DNA of 64,000 nt, taken from NCBI GenBank assembly GCA_002633025.1, contig NMRB01001864.1:1-64000 (forward strand). Direction: 5' to 3'. The position numbers and the translations under genes were made by a program. The notes beneath the pieces were generated by a model. The model was not told the origin of the DNA. It saw only the letters and a list, made by a program, of their open reading frames with translations, and ran no database searches. Positions 1 to 11,520 of this stretch are shown in pieces. This DNA comes from Notospermus geniculatus. Its lineage: Eukaryota > Nemertea > Pilidiophora > Heteronemertea > Lineidae. How positions within the stretch are numbered: the stretch's first letter is position 1; each line of letters begins with the position of its first letter.

Positions 1-867
1 TGTTGACTATAAGTCAGTTTTGGCGCCAATCATGCCAGTGTTTAGTGGGTCTATACCTACGGCCAGCTAAACACTGGGGCCGAGTGTAACTGCTTTGAGG
101 GTCAGAATAACACTTTCCCACACTATCAGAAATAACAGAGGATTTTACAGAAAATCCCTGCAGCAGAGTCCCCAGGACTGGATCTGTAAAATTACAGACA
201 TAAATACATGTTAACAGAGACTTGACTGGAGGCTGACCAAATTATATTTAAGACCGCCACCACGTCACAGGTGACGGTCTAATTGGTTTTGCTGACTTCT
301 GAATCTCTGTGGCAACATGGTTTCCGATGGATAACTGAAAAAATAAGCGATGGATCAGCTTACGACTTACGATGACGTCTAGACGAATCAAAAACACAGG
401 TCAAGTTCGTTAACTGGCTCAATCCGTAATCATTTGATGGATATTTTGCGACTTTACCGCCAAAAAAGAGCCCGCCGGTGTGAGAATCCCCGACAGCCCA
501 AAATAGAATCCAGCGCAGGTCACGTGTTTGTTCGAATCCCCTGCTACGTCATCGTTTTATTTACCCGAGTTAGCTTGGTTCAATGAACCACCGCTAGGAT
601 TTGATGCAACCGCGATATGTGTTCTAACGTCGAAAGACCGGGTACCAGTCTACACCCAAGTATGAACGCTGTCGAAATCATCAAAATAGAGACATCTGTG
701 AAAAGGTAAATTTTGTTTAATAGCCTACTGTTTAATTCGGAAGTTAACTTCTTTGGCGTCAATGTCAACCATAGGAAGTGATGTTTATTTGTATATTCTC
801 TGTAAGATTTGTGGTGTTCTGCCGTCGGTCAGACATCGACATGTCATATCTGTCTGACTCACCAGGC
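1..867. other. Repeat-rich stretch, no gene recognised
   Basis: No coding exon could be supported. At 635-652 lies a short motif, AGACCGGGTACCAGTCTA, which also occurs at 18,966-18,985 and, inverted and split by a TAGGCCTA insertion, at 31,838-31,858. It looks like a transposon terminus shared by those three places. A tRNA B-box-like string near 531-545 has no matching A box. Confidence 0.5.
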
Positions 868-1678
868 ACCACCAACGGCTTGTTGTACTTGACTCGATGG
901 CGCGATGACTCGAAGGCGCGAAGAAGGCCAATTAAATTTCCTGTATATTGATGGGTGCATGCATTATTTTAATTGGAGTTCCACTTCAAAACACTGGGTT
1001 ACGATGCAACATTTTTAGGAAGATGAAATAAGCCACCTCTGGCATATTTTTATAACCATCGTTAGACATATTAAACCACATACCTATTCCCATTTTTAGT
1101 GTAAAGCCGTGACGTCATTGGCGTTTAGAATGCATGATTGTGGTTGTGCGTGAAGCAGCGAAATTCATTCAAAACTTTTTTTTTCGTTCAAGTGTTTTGA
1201 AGAAGTACAGTCCAAAAATTTAATTTTCATTACATAATAAAAAATATCAAAGAATTGTAAAAATTTGTTCCAAGATCTGAAACTTTTCGTCAAAGATTGT
1301 CACGTGCGTCTTGCCAAGATGCAAGTGACCAAACTGCACACAGCGCCACCTCCAGTCTTCGACCTAGTGACACTGCCATCAGTTCCCTACTTTCTCGGCG
1401 GAGCGATCGTAGTTCCAATACATGCCAAGTGGAATTGAAGAATTTCATGGGCACGTATACGAAACGTTTTTTCGTCGACCTAATTATCTGATTGGTCAAC
1501 AGAAGCNACTACACTTCTCGGTAGCTGGGGACACTACGTTGGTCCACTTCCGCCGTTGATCCATACCACTTCTTAGAAATAACCAGCTGAATTTCATTGG
1601 ATAATTTTGGCGGTCATCGAGTCATCGCGCCATCGAGTCTTCGCGTCATCGAGTCAAGTACAACAAGCCCCACCAACT
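868..1678. mobile_element. Foldback element, ~0.8 kb
   Basis: Two arms of about 55 bp (880-935 and 1,610-1,667) are inverted copies of a sequence containing CTTGACTCGATG and the repeated unit ATCGAGTCNTCGCG. The interior carries only short ORFs that overlap on both strands (1,290-1,499). Read as a non-autonomous foldback element; no target duplication was resolved. Confidence 0.5.
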
Positions 1679-1767
1679 GACCAATGCATGCATAGGATGG
1701 GTGACATGTTGGTGGGATGCACACAGCCGCTGTCACAGAATCAGACAGGCGTACATTTCACAGCCCC

Positions 1768-1890
1768 TGGCATGCGTTAATCGTATCATATTGCACATTT
1801 CGTTGACGATGGTCAACATCATACTCTGCATCATCATTGATCGTGTAGACGGCCTGAGATTGTCACTGTGATCAAAGTGAAGAGTGTCCA
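1768..1890. repeat. Diverged interspersed repeat, copy 1
   Basis: The stretch from CATGCGTTAATCG to GATCAAAG resembles 5,703-5,835 (shared pieces include ATCGATCGTGTAGAC-like and TATCATATTGCACA-like strings). Sequence further on (around 3,140 and 6,073, sharing GTTTTCAAAACAGAATGC) suggests a longer duplicated block that has diverged and been interrupted. Confidence 0.4.
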
Positions 1891-1924
1891 AGAAGAGTGT
1901 AGGCCTACTGTAGTGTCTACTTGG

Positions 1925-2636
1925 GCCGAATCGGTTAATGTCATTCTGGGTATAACAGAAATATACCCAGGTTCAATGTCGTCCCACAAAACTATACCCT
2001 GGGTATACATGTAGTTCCGATCTACAAAAGTATACCGAGGATTGAATGCAGCACCTGAAGACGAGATTGTACTTGCAAATGCCACATGACCATGCACATG
2101 AAGCATGACAAGTCGAAAAACATTGCTCTAGCGCACGACACGACCGGCACCATTTTAATATATCGTACCGACAGTCATCAAAGAATTTTTCGTGCCGTTT
2201 ATCGTCACTCAAATCCGCAATAGTACTCGCAGCACGGCTGATGTAATGTCGATGCGGACGTAGATGAACGCACGACACTGAACAAACATATGACGAAGAT
2301 CGGCTCTGTTCGTTTGCTCATTTCTTTGAAACTGTGAGCGTAACTTGCGGTAAGTTTGGACCATTGTGTTAAGACAAATGTTAACAGTGGACGCATGCTA
2401 TCGATGAGCACAAAAGCTGACAATATTGACTGGTATTTTGACGATGTTGATTGCAAAATTGCCGTCTCAGTTGAAGCGAGAAACAAAATGGTGGCCATCC
2501 ATTCCTAACTCGTACCTAGGCTCAAAAGTTAAACTACGGTTCTGGGTATACTTTTGTAGGTCGAACTATACCCAGGGTAAAGTTTTGCAGGACGACATTG
2601 AACCTGGGTACCCAGGACGACATTAACCGATTCGGC
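1925..2636. mobile_element. Foldback element with ~110-bp inverted arms
   Basis: The left arm starts GCCGAATCGGTTAATGTC and the right arm ends with its inverse. Both carry CTGGGTATA repeats and GGTTCAATGTCGTCC. The palindrome at 59,028-59,402 uses related terminal modules (AATGTCGTCCTGGGTATA), so these are probably one family. The ORFs inside read through the arms and are not supported. Confidence 0.65.
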
Positions 2637-2718
2637 TCTGCTTGGCTGTGTGTGTAGTCCTACATGATAGTGTAGCCTGCGTGCAGTGCAGTGCACTGCT
2701 TTGCATATGCTACCACGG

Positions 2719-2896
2719 GCGCATGAGGCTCGGATTATGGGGGTTTTCACGTAAAATCGGGGTATCTGGGACACACTGTACACACTGTGTACACGTAAAA
2801 TCGGGGTATCTGGGACACACTGTACACACTGTGTACACAGTGTGTCCCAGATACCCCGATTTTACGTGAAAACCCCGTAATCCGAGCCTCATGCGC
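2719..2896. repeat. Near-perfect palindrome, 178 bp
   Basis: The sequence from GCGCATGAGGCTCGGATTA runs into its own reverse complement ending TAATCCGAGCCTCATGCGC. One arm holds a direct duplication of a ~47-bp block (CGTAAAATCGGGGTATCTGG to TGTACACACTG). It behaves like a hairpin MITE. Confidence 0.7.
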
Positions 2897-2899
2897 CTG

Positions 2900-3760
2900 T
2901 GATGCTATTGTCAGTTATAGTGTTGTAGGCCTACCGGTAGGCCTGCTCTACTGCTGACTCCTTTTCCTGTGTCAAACCAAGTCACTAGCTAAAAATTACT
3001 GATAGGGGCCTACATACATGTAGATAGGCCTACTGCCAAGACATGCACGACTTCTCCAACATTACCATACTACCTAGCCATTGTTTATAGTCAAGACTAT
3101 CTTCCTTTTCTGTTTTCAGCATGAAACTGAAAATAGCCAAAGTTTTCAAAACAGAATGCACCCAAAAGATCCATCTTGCAACCTACTGCCTTAGGACTTG
3201 ATGTTGTTGGCTACCGCCACCGGTACAAGAGATGTCTGCAGTCGACAACAGTCATGATGGAATCAGGAGCAGCGAGGGTTTATGTCACTACATGAACATT
3301 AGTTAGCTGATCTGTATTTTGTACAATTTGATAATGACAAAAATAAAACATGCCATTTTTTTCTTTCAGTTCAATGCGCATCTTCTGTTGATCCTTCTGT
3401 ACGCCCTTAAATGTATGTTAAAAGTTTATGATGACCTCTTGATCCTCTCTTTTGAACCTCACCCATTTACCATCTATGTTTGCAGCATAGTTATCAGCGA
3501 ACCCTGTCCAATATCCGAGGGCGGTCTTCAAATTGACTGATAAGTCAATTTCTAGTTTCATACTGCTCTTAGAAAGCATCATTATGGAAAGTCCAATTGA
3601 GTCCAACCAATACAGGAAAACAAATAACAGCATATGTAAATTTACAGAAAGTGCTGGGGACTCTGCTGCAGGCAATTTCTGTAAAATTATTACAATAAGT
3701 TCTAACAGTGTACATGATTCCTATACATTCGTACAGTTCGTGTAAGTTCGTCAAGCCGCC
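2900..3760. other. No gene recognised
   Basis: AT-rich sequence with scattered TAGGCCTA motifs near 2,925-3,035. Overlapping ORFs on both strands at 3,319-3,781 have no recognisable domain and are treated as chance. Confidence 0.4.
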
Positions 3761-3763
3761 ACG

Positions 3764-4129
3764 GAAGTTTTTGTTTGTCAAGAACTTTCGTGGGACGGTT
3801 CACGAATTTCAAATTCGTAGATCGTAAACACTTCGTAACCCTTTCTTATCATCCGTAACACCCTCGCTGTCGATTCTGTTGCATTCTGGGCTATTCTTGG
3901 CCATTGGTGTCTTCCTCAAATTCGTAGACCCACGCCGAAAACATCCCGAAATTGGCACGATTATCCCGAATGTATTTGTGAATCAAGTACGAATCGGCCA
4001 CGAATATTCGTATAGTGAGTCATTCCACGTACAATTCTTACATGATTCTTAGAATTCGTACTTCGTACTTGAATTGGTACCTGAATTTCGTGAACCATCC
4101 CACGAAAGTTTTTGACAAACAAACTTTCC
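3764..4129. mobile_element. Foldback element, ~0.37 kb
   Basis: The outer arms (3,764-3,830 and 4,075-4,129) are inverted copies containing GAAAGTTTTTGACAAACAAA and CGTGGGACGGTTCACG-type sequence. The interior is rich in AATTCGTA words. Confidence 0.55.
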
Positions 4130-4520
4130 TGCGAATGTTTAGGAATCGACTAAGAATCATTTAAGAATTCCAAGAAACGTTTGAGAATTATCTACGAACC
4201 GGACAACTCTCAGATTCGAGGCGATTCGGGATATTCGTAGCGTCAGTGAAAGCGGGGCATTATATGAGATGCTTCGAACACCTTTCAGCTTCTTCACTTG
4301 ATCACTCACGTGATCAGTATCGGTATTTAAGTGGTTTCTTTCAGTTTCATTTTTTTCCTACCAATGCTAAACAAAGCACAATGACTACAAATCGCACAAC
4401 TCAATAACACTGAAAACCATTGTAAAACCAACAGGTACTCATACCTTTATTCATGTTGATTTATTGATTATGTTGATTTTGGGAAAAGTCAGACGAATAC
4501 GTGTACATACTCTAGTGTCG

Positions 4521-4679
4521 TAAGCCGCCCATACACGGCGCAATATTATTGCACAATATGGGGCCCAAATGGGTGGTCGTGTGCTTTTCGCATGATGGGT
4601 GGAAGAACGATTGGCAATAATATTGCCCATTGTGATCCTCATATTGTGCAATAATATTGATCGTGTATGGACCGCTTTA
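4521..4679 (+). mobile_element. MITE, 159 bp, TA-flanked (family M1)
   Basis: Terminal inverted repeats read AAGC(C/G)G(C/T)CCATACACG followed by CAATATTATTGCACAATATG. TA dinucleotides flank both ends, as in Tc1/mariner-type insertions. A second copy lies in opposite orientation at 30,879-31,038, inside a larger element. Confidence 0.75.
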
Positions 4680-4688
4680 GATGTAAAA

Positions 4689-4824
4689 CCGGTGTAGTAG
4701 AATCTAATGTACCCTGATATAGGATGTCCGGTGGACACTGTTTATCAGCTTTCTAACGATGTTGATATCAGATATGTCCGTAGGACATCTCATATCAGGG
4801 GACATTATATTCTATTACAACTGT
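4689..4824. mobile_element. MITE, ~136 bp (family M2)
   Basis: Inverted arms contain GGTGTAGTAGAATCTAATGT and a GATATNNGATGTCC module. A related copy is at 26,966-27,135. Confidence 0.6.
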
Positions 4825-4877
4825 AGCCTAATGGCAAGAATGGGGTATCCCCATATCTAAAGTCACTCGTGTCCTCG

Positions 4878-4975
4878 GGAGTTCGGACTTATGGTACTTT
4901 GGACTTGTGGGATGTCGGACTTGTGGGATGTCGGACTTGTGGGATGTTGAAGTTGCGGGACGTCGGACTTGTGAG
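4878..4975 (+). repeat. Minisatellite, GGACTTGTGGGATGTC units
   Basis: About six units of GGACTTGTGGGATGTC run in tandem. The same unit makes up the much larger array at 51,350-51,755. An undetermined base lies at 4,976. Confidence 0.8.
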
Positions 4976-4979
4976 NAAT

Positions 4980-6110
4980 CGCACGAGGGCAAGTCCACGG
5001 TAAAATTCAGGATATTGTTTTACTTGTTTAGTGCAGTCTCTGCAACTCATGGCACCAAAGGACCATTAAGTACCCTGCATCATGTCGGGATTGTGTCCTT
5101 CTACGTCCCTGGCATGAATTAAGTTCGTTTACTAATTAGTTGCATTCCGGACGTGACCTATGCAATGTCACGCCGTATATTTCCTGTTAACCTGCGCAAA
5201 ACTTACCACGGTGGATGCCACAATTTCTTACCCAGAATTTTGGGATTCCGCGAACTTCCAGAATGGACCCAGTGACTGGTTCCCGGTCACGCATTGTCAA
5301 ATCACGCAGCGTGAATCAATCTCCCTTGAAAGAGGCTGCTGCTGTCAACACGTACATTTGCATGCAACGTCAGCACTGGAGAATGGGTATCGTAGTGTAA
5401 ATGCCTTCTCCTAGGCGGCGTGCATGTGGTCTCTGCGCCAAGAGGAGGATAGACGGTCGGATTGGGAGAGGCGCACTGACATTCTAGATTCCGATCGCGG
5501 TTTCTGATACCTGTTTTGCCCCGAGTCGATGTCATTTGCGAAAAAAAATGACATTTTCGTGGATTTCGCCAATTTTCGTTTGGATTCCGCCGCGGACTTA
5601 GATTTCGCATTTGCTCACCAGATTTCGCATTTGCTCACCTCAAAATGCCTTAGTCCCAACATAGACCAACATTTCACGGGATAGGGATCGGCGGCGGTGG
5701 CATGCATTAGGCCTACATGCGTGCATATCATATTGCACTTGGCTAACATGGCCAAAGGCCAACCATCACTCTGTCATGTCTGTGCATCATCATCATCGAT
5801 CGTGTAGACTGTGATCAAAGAGTGTCAGAGACCGCCAATACATGTATGTCCGAACAAAGCGTAGGCCTAGGCCTGCTGTGTGTATGCATGATGTACGTGC
5901 AGTGCATAAAATTGACATCAGAAAAAGAGTGCAGTAATACATTGATAGATAGCACTAAAGCATGTCACTTGCTAAAATACCAATGTTGTCTGACAAGGAA
6001 GACCCTTCTCCAGCGTTTCTCAATCAACTCTTCTCCTTGAACTCCATGGCCATCTTCCGTAGGCCTACAGAACGAAGTTTTCAAAAACAGAATGCCCCCA
6101 GAACAGTCGA
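4980..6110. other. No gene recognised; diverged repeat
   Basis: Contains the second copy of the diverged repeat (5,703-6,095, compare 1,768-3,170) and a short direct repeat of GATTTCGCATTTGCTCACC at 5,602-5,639. ORFs at 5,160-5,610 overlap on both strands and show no domain. Confidence 0.4.
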
Positions 6111-6117
6111 TCCATTT

Positions 6118-6361
6118 TACTATGTACTCTAAATTCCCACTTACCTGTCCCATTCCTGAACAAGGAAAAAATGACTAAATCCTGAGTTGAAGATAACGGT
6201 GTGGGGGTATGGTCAGAAAGAGTAATGTCCTGTCCACTTACTTGTCCCACTCCCGAGTCTGGCAAAGAATGACAGCCGTGCGACATCTTCAACTTAGGAT
6301 TTGGTCATGTCATTTTTTCCGAATTCAGGAATGGGACAGGTAAGTGGGAATTTAGAGTATA
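6118..6361. mobile_element. Foldback MITE, 244 bp
   Basis: Inverted arms of about 70 bp carry ACTCTAAATTCCCACTTACC and CTGTCCCATTCCTGAA at the left and their reverse complements at the right. Confidence 0.7.
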
Positions 6362-6364
6362 CTA

Positions 6365-7022
6365 GAGTCACTTGACGCTTTCAAAAAGAAATTTGCCCAC
6401 GAAGCACGACATGATGGACAGTCACATTCATACACGATGATCACCTGTTCCTGCCAGATGATTTCTCTAATATTTCAAGTCTCTGGACAGAATGAAGTAT
6501 GCCAGTGTGGGCCCTATGGGATTTACATTTGTGTCTATCATAATAATACTTGAAGGTGGACAAATGAAGACATCATATTCAAACGTCATTCTCAACGTAA
6601 ATCTTCTTCGTCTTCGACTGCCCCAGTTTCTATAGTAGAAAACGCACTAGTCGGATTCAAGTTATTTTTGTCCGACTTAGAAGAAATCCGTCTTGTTCAT
6701 GTAAATCGGATAAGACCCCAGTTGTGTGCAAAGTTGGACAAAATTCCGATTTCTGGCTTGAGAAAGGGCAAAATGGCCGAGATGGATAAGGATCCAAAGT
6801 AACTGCTTCAATAAAAAACGCTGAGCGAGGAGGAGCTTGGAGGAATTATTCCTGTAAGAGAGGATTGAGCGATCCGACGTGCAGGATGGATTTTATTGGA
6901 TTCCGAAGTGTATAGTTTCGTACACAGTAACACGGACTTGAAAGCGTTTTCTGCACATGACTGTAGAAATGGAATAGTCACCGCGGGTAAATTTTACCAA
7001 TGCCATCGGGAAATTCGATTTT
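6365..7022. other. No gene recognised
   Basis: Non-coding sequence with no clear inverted repeat, splice-bounded exon or tandem array that I could support. Confidence 0.4.
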
Positions 7023-7123
7023 ACCGCAGAAAAGGGTAATATTTGCTCAAAAGCGCCGAACAATACCCTTTTACCACGGAAAAGGGTATTGTTCGGCGCT
7101 TGTTAGCAAATATTACCTATCCG
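7023..7123. repeat. Hairpin MITE, ~100 bp
   Basis: A palindrome centred near 7,077 has arms containing AAAGGGTAATATTTGCT and GCGCCGAACAATACCC with their inverses. Confidence 0.65.
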
Positions 7124-7530
7124 TTGGAATTCTCACTGAACAGGCGCCTTCCTCATTATTGGAGGTAATGTTTAACTGAAACCGTGGGTAAAACTGGGGA
7201 TAAGCTTACTTGGTGGGTACAACCTATTTACCTACGGGAATATGTGGGATTTACCCGCGGGTCACGTGCAGATAACCCATGAGACAACTTTTAGTTTTTA
7301 CAGTGCGGAAAACGCTTTTGACCAAATAAGACTGCGCCACACAAGAGTCACAAAGCGTTTTCAAATTGCTTTACCACGCCGGCATGAAGTCGAGTCAGAC
7401 TGTTCTGCCATCTATGAATGGTATTTACTATCATTCCAAGATGGATGAGCCAACTGAAGAGCTTTTCCTCGTTTTGCAATAGTCGACCCAAAGTATGTGC
7501 GAACCTATTGCGCATGCGTACAACACTTAG

Positions 7531-7710
7531 AGGGCCACATTCAAAAGTGTTTTAGCCGAACCGTTTTAAGTCGTTTTGACACCACTTCTGGAACCGTTTT
7601 TGTTAAAACGACTTCCAACCGTTTTAAGATGCCTCTAGTGTGGCACCCTAAACCGTTTTAACATCTTAAAACGTTTTCAAACCGTTTTGAAAGCCCAGTG
7701 TGAACGCACC
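7531..7710. repeat. AACCGTTTTAA-rich repeat
   Basis: The core AACCGTTTTAA recurs several times in both orientations and the block ends in AGTGTGAACGCACC. It resembles MITE subterminal repeats, but a terminal inverted repeat is not convincing. Confidence 0.35.
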
Positions 7711-7740
7711 TGATAGCCGGACTTGTTGTGTCCATCTTAT

Positions 7741-7958
7741 CCAGTTATTTTTTATTGGAAGGACGTTACGAAAAACGGGGCTTCCCGAAATCAGCATAGG
7801 TGGGCGATTTTCCAACTTGTGCGTGATTGCGTGTGTAGCTGGTTGAAACCTAAGCAAGTGGAATGCCTGAGAGCAGCGTTGTCAAATGATACGATTGCCG
7901 TGCTATGGGAATCTAAAAATAAACTAAATGAATATATGCAAAACACGACCTGGAGATG
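7741..7958 (+). pseudogene. RecQ-like helicase N-terminal fragment
   Basis: The reading frame contains LKPKQVECLRAALSNDTIAV, the segment that in this RecQ-like family sits just upstream of Walker A. The expected PTG(Y/F)GKS is absent: the frame runs into WESKNKLNEY and stops. It matches the fragment at 18,620-18,929 (LKPMQAKCLKRAVTGDTIAI), so it is read as a truncated mobile-element copy. Family assignment is by motif recognition only. Confidence 0.5.
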
Positions 7959-8263
7959 AACGGACCAATCAAAATAGACCCCCCCGCGATCGGCTTCATC
8001 TGACTCTTGTTGCGTCCATCAGTTCTGCAAATGAGCAACAGGATCAGGAGGAAGGCTTACTGCTAAATATTAAGAGGAGCCAAGCTGATACCTAGTATAT
8101 GTGCGACGCCCAAAATCACTTCATCATTGCTCCAAAAATTTCCTCTCGTCCCTTCTGCTTTACGTGACGTCATCAGCTCGAAGATACCGTATGGCAGGAA
8201 ACTAAAGAGACTTTCAATTCATTTCATATGAAATACGGTACTGAGGTATTCGAACTGGACGGG

Positions 8264-9485
8264 TCAGCCAGTGTAGGGTACGACCCTGATATCAAGCCTA
8301 CCATCTCTTTCTTGGCATAGAATCTGACTCCGTCCTTTACCGAGGAAATCTCCGGTGTGAACCTTAGCGTCGTCTGCACACCAGGAGGTACCCTCCCAGT
8401 CGACTCCAGTAAACTTCATGTTTGCATCCTTGGCGAAAAAATCTTGATTCTCTTTCCAGTGACGCAGAGGATGTCGACGTTGTTGTCGTCGTTAAAGTGT
8501 CCAGTGTCCAGAACCGAACCAAATGGACACGATCTGGTTGTCGTTAGCAGTTGTATCGGATTTCCAAAATATCCAGTACTCGCCCCAGGGCGGACAGCAA
8601 GGGTCTGCTGGCCACTTGTTTTATCCCACAAGTGACAGATTATGTCATCAAACTGGTCATTATTCAAGGGGCGAATTAGTATTTTAGTCTCATGTGTGTA
8701 GTCGGTCACGCAATTATTCACTACCTGTGTTGTCTCCGATAACAGTGGATCTTTGTTGACAGTTATATCTCCTTGCCAAACTCTCGAGCTTACGGGACTA
8801 AAACAAAACACCTGATGCACCTTACCACTTCCTTTAAATTTACCCACCTCAAAATAGTGTGTTTGATACCGACACCAAAAAGCTGTCCACCTCCAAAACT
8901 TAACTTGTTTCTGGTCGGTGTCGAAGATCACGAAGTGTTTCTGCCCCAAAGATATTCATTTCACAGACAACATCACTGATGCCATCGGCGTTCAAATCGT
9001 CCACTCGGAAATCGGGGTTCTTGGAGGCACGACAGTAAGTGAATCCTTCTTCCTTCGTGATCTGGAAATATCCTCCCCGAGAGATTGCAAGTCCAACTAC
9101 TCTCTGTGTCACCGGGTTGACGCAGATTAAGTCCTGTTTAGAATCGGTGTCCATTTTACCGAGGAGTATTCTCCCTCCTGCCGCTGGTTCACACCACGGC
9201 CCCCTTCCAGACACACTGAGCTCCCGGCGAACTCTTAGAAAAGACCATCACTACATCGGAACTAAGCAAGCAATTCCCATCCTTTAAGAAACTGAACGAG
9301 CGACATCTTTTGCCTTCAAGGCATCTGTTTGCACAGCCCGTCACTGATCGGCTTTTTACAGCTCCAGTTTTCCGGTCGTCTACCATTTTCACATTACGCA
9401 CAGCCGAGAAGAATTTATCGACAAGGTGACCGTCGTGAACACGCCAAATGAAGATTAAAACAAGGTTCTTGGTCAGAATATTCAT
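8264..9485 (-). CDS. Secreted PAN/apple-like plus VCBS/FG-GAP-repeat protein (three homopolymer frame breaks)
   Basis: Probably an extracellular adhesion or recognition protein of about 405 residues. The chosen start at 9,485 gives a hydrophobic leader (MNILTKNLVLIFIW); an upstream in-frame ATG at 9,659 is less likely. A cysteine-rich PAN/apple-like segment follows (CANRCLEGKRCRSFSF, then CLLSSDV). Next come about five repeats with Ca-loop-like motifs: KMDTDSKQDLICV, DDLNADGISDVVC, NNDQFDDIICHL, HFNDDNNVDILCV and GDFLGKGRSQILC. The frame changes three times, each at a homopolymer: C5 at 9,200-9,204, C4 at 8,944-8,947 and A6 at 8,436-8,441 on the plus strand. Allowing one base at each gives one continuous protein ending at 8,264. 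This suggests assembly error or a very young pseudogene. No intron is needed within this span. Molecular function beyond the domain types is unknown. Confidence 0.7.
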
Positions 9486-9839
9486 GTCTATGATCAGTAA
9501 TAACTTAGAAACAGAAATGAATCGAATCCAGGTGTGAAAGGAAATAATGTCACCAGGAAAAACTGAGTCGCTCAGAGCAAGTCTACAAACTGACATTTTG
9601 GTCGAAATGGAGTTAGCATTCTCATAGTATAGTAAATTTATTAAATTTGCATGTGCCATAACCTTCTAACTGATATTAGTTATGATGACTGAATATAGAG
9701 GGCGACTCTGTTGTTGCACTGCATTGTACCATCGCCTGTCAGGGCAAGTCTACTATCTACCTATTCCAACCATGGCAGCCGCCACGGCAAACATATATTT
9801 GATCTCAGTAAAGAGGTTGTGTTATAACATGGACAGTGA

Positions 9840-10753
9840 ACTGTGTGTGTGCATTTATTTTAGAGAATCATCCTTTAGATCAACTGGTATACGTAATTGA
9901 ATGAAACAGGGTATTAATCACGCAGTGTCTAGGATCCTCAAAGGATGAGCCGTAAATAACAACAAAATATGTTGTACTATCAGTCAAATTAAAATATGAA
10001 GAATTTCAACGTACCATTGTATCCATTCTATGGGTTCCCCATTGACCACTGACCATGGGTGCAACAGTCTACTAACTAACACGTTTTTGCCACACTTTGG
10101 GGCACTGTACCTTTAAACGCAATGGGAATGGGATAAGGCTTTTCCAAAAAAATTGTTGTGACAACAGAAACTACCAAAAATTTGCCTGTGCCCATTTCAC
10201 TGATTTTACTCTGAATAAAAAACTTTAAACTCGATTTTCTCAAAATTATGAAAATGTCAGTTAGTAGACTATTGCTCTGAGCCACTCAACTGTGTGTGTG
10301 CATTTATTTTAGAGAATCATCCTTTAGATCAACTGGTATACGTAATTGAATGAAACAGGGTATTAATCACGCAGTGTCTAGGATCCTCAAAGGATGAACC
10401 GTAAATAACAACAAAATATGTTGTACTATCAGTCAAATTAAAATATGAACAATTTCAACGTACCATTGTATCCATTCTATGGGTTTTATTTCAGTTAGTT
10501 CCCCATTGACCACTGACCATGGGTGCAACAGTCTACTAACTAACACGTTTTTGCCACACTTTGGGGCACTGTACCTTTAAACGCAATGGGAATGGGATAA
10601 GGCTTTTCCAAAATAATTGTTGTGACAACAGAAACTACCAAAAATTTGCCTGTGCCCATTTCACTGATTCTACTCTGAATAAAAAAATTTAAACTCGATT
10701 TTCTCAGAATTATGAAAATGTCAGTTAGTAGACTATTGCTCTGAGCCACTCAA
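9840..10753. repeat. Direct tandem duplication, 2 x ~0.45 kb
   Basis: Unit 1 (9,840-10,287) and unit 2 (10,288-10,753) are nearly identical. Unit 2 has about 16 extra bases (TTTATTTCAGTTAGTT) near 10,485. Each unit contains a short inverted pair, AGTCTACTAACTAAC / GTCAGTTAGTAGACT, about 200 bp apart. The ORFs on the minus strand at 10,076 and 10,540 are copies of each other and not supported as genes. Confidence 0.85.
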
Positions 10754-11062
10754 CTGTCCCAGCAACAAAAGATCCTATTGTGACATTATAATCTCTGGTG
10801 ATTGGTTTCTATAGCCATGCACCTTAATCCGTCATTGAACAATTGAGTCGGGCACTTTTTACAGGGGGACATTCTTTACTGTTACACCGGTACTGAACTT
10901 AGAAACAGACTCCTCTCGTCGAAAATTTCACGAAGTGACGAAGTTGGTTTTTGGTGAGCTGGCCTTGAGGAATTCTCGTCACTAAAATCATCACAAATTT
11001 AGCATTGTTCCATCCTGTCCCCGACTTTTCGCCCTTTTCCTATCATGTAATCTATTGACTAT

Positions 11063-11520
11063 TAATGCCATCCTCCTACAGCGGGTTTTTTTACCTCGCT
11101 CCTCTTTATCCGCTCACACAAACCCCTGCTGAAATACAACAGCCAGTGAATGTGATGTGGCTGTTCCATACTCTAGTTGCACTCCCTGTATTTTAAGGAT
11201 AACTTGGAGAAGTAAAATTTCGTGGTTTTACCCAGTTTGATTTTAAAGTTTTGTGCTTTACGAATCACTTACACCTTTCCAAAATTGACTGAATTTTATC
11301 ACAGAGGTTCTTCCTGTGTATAGGAAACATTCTTATTATTTTTGATTGTTGTTATGAGTCATAATTATTTAATATTGACACCCTGAAAATGCTGCATTCT
11401 GATTGGGCAATGGTTTTCTGACCGCCTGTGCTTACCTGGGAGGCCCAATTTCAGCAGGGCTTTGTGTGGAGTGTATAAGAGGAACGAGACCAAAGCCCTG
11501 CTGTGGGAGGATGATTAATG
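11063..11520. mobile_element. Foldback element, ~0.46 kb
   Basis: Arms of about 70 bp (TAATGCCATCCTCCTACAGC at left, inverse at right) carry paired modules such as CCCTGCTGAAAT / ATTTCAGCAGGG. Outer ends resemble TTAATNCATCCTCC. Confidence 0.6.

Noticed and set aside
531-545. tRNA B-box-like GTTCGAATCCCC
   Set aside because: No A box or cloverleaf at the right distance.
10076-10749. Two similar 69-codon minus ORFs
   Set aside because: They are copies in a tandem DNA duplication; no domain, no splice support.
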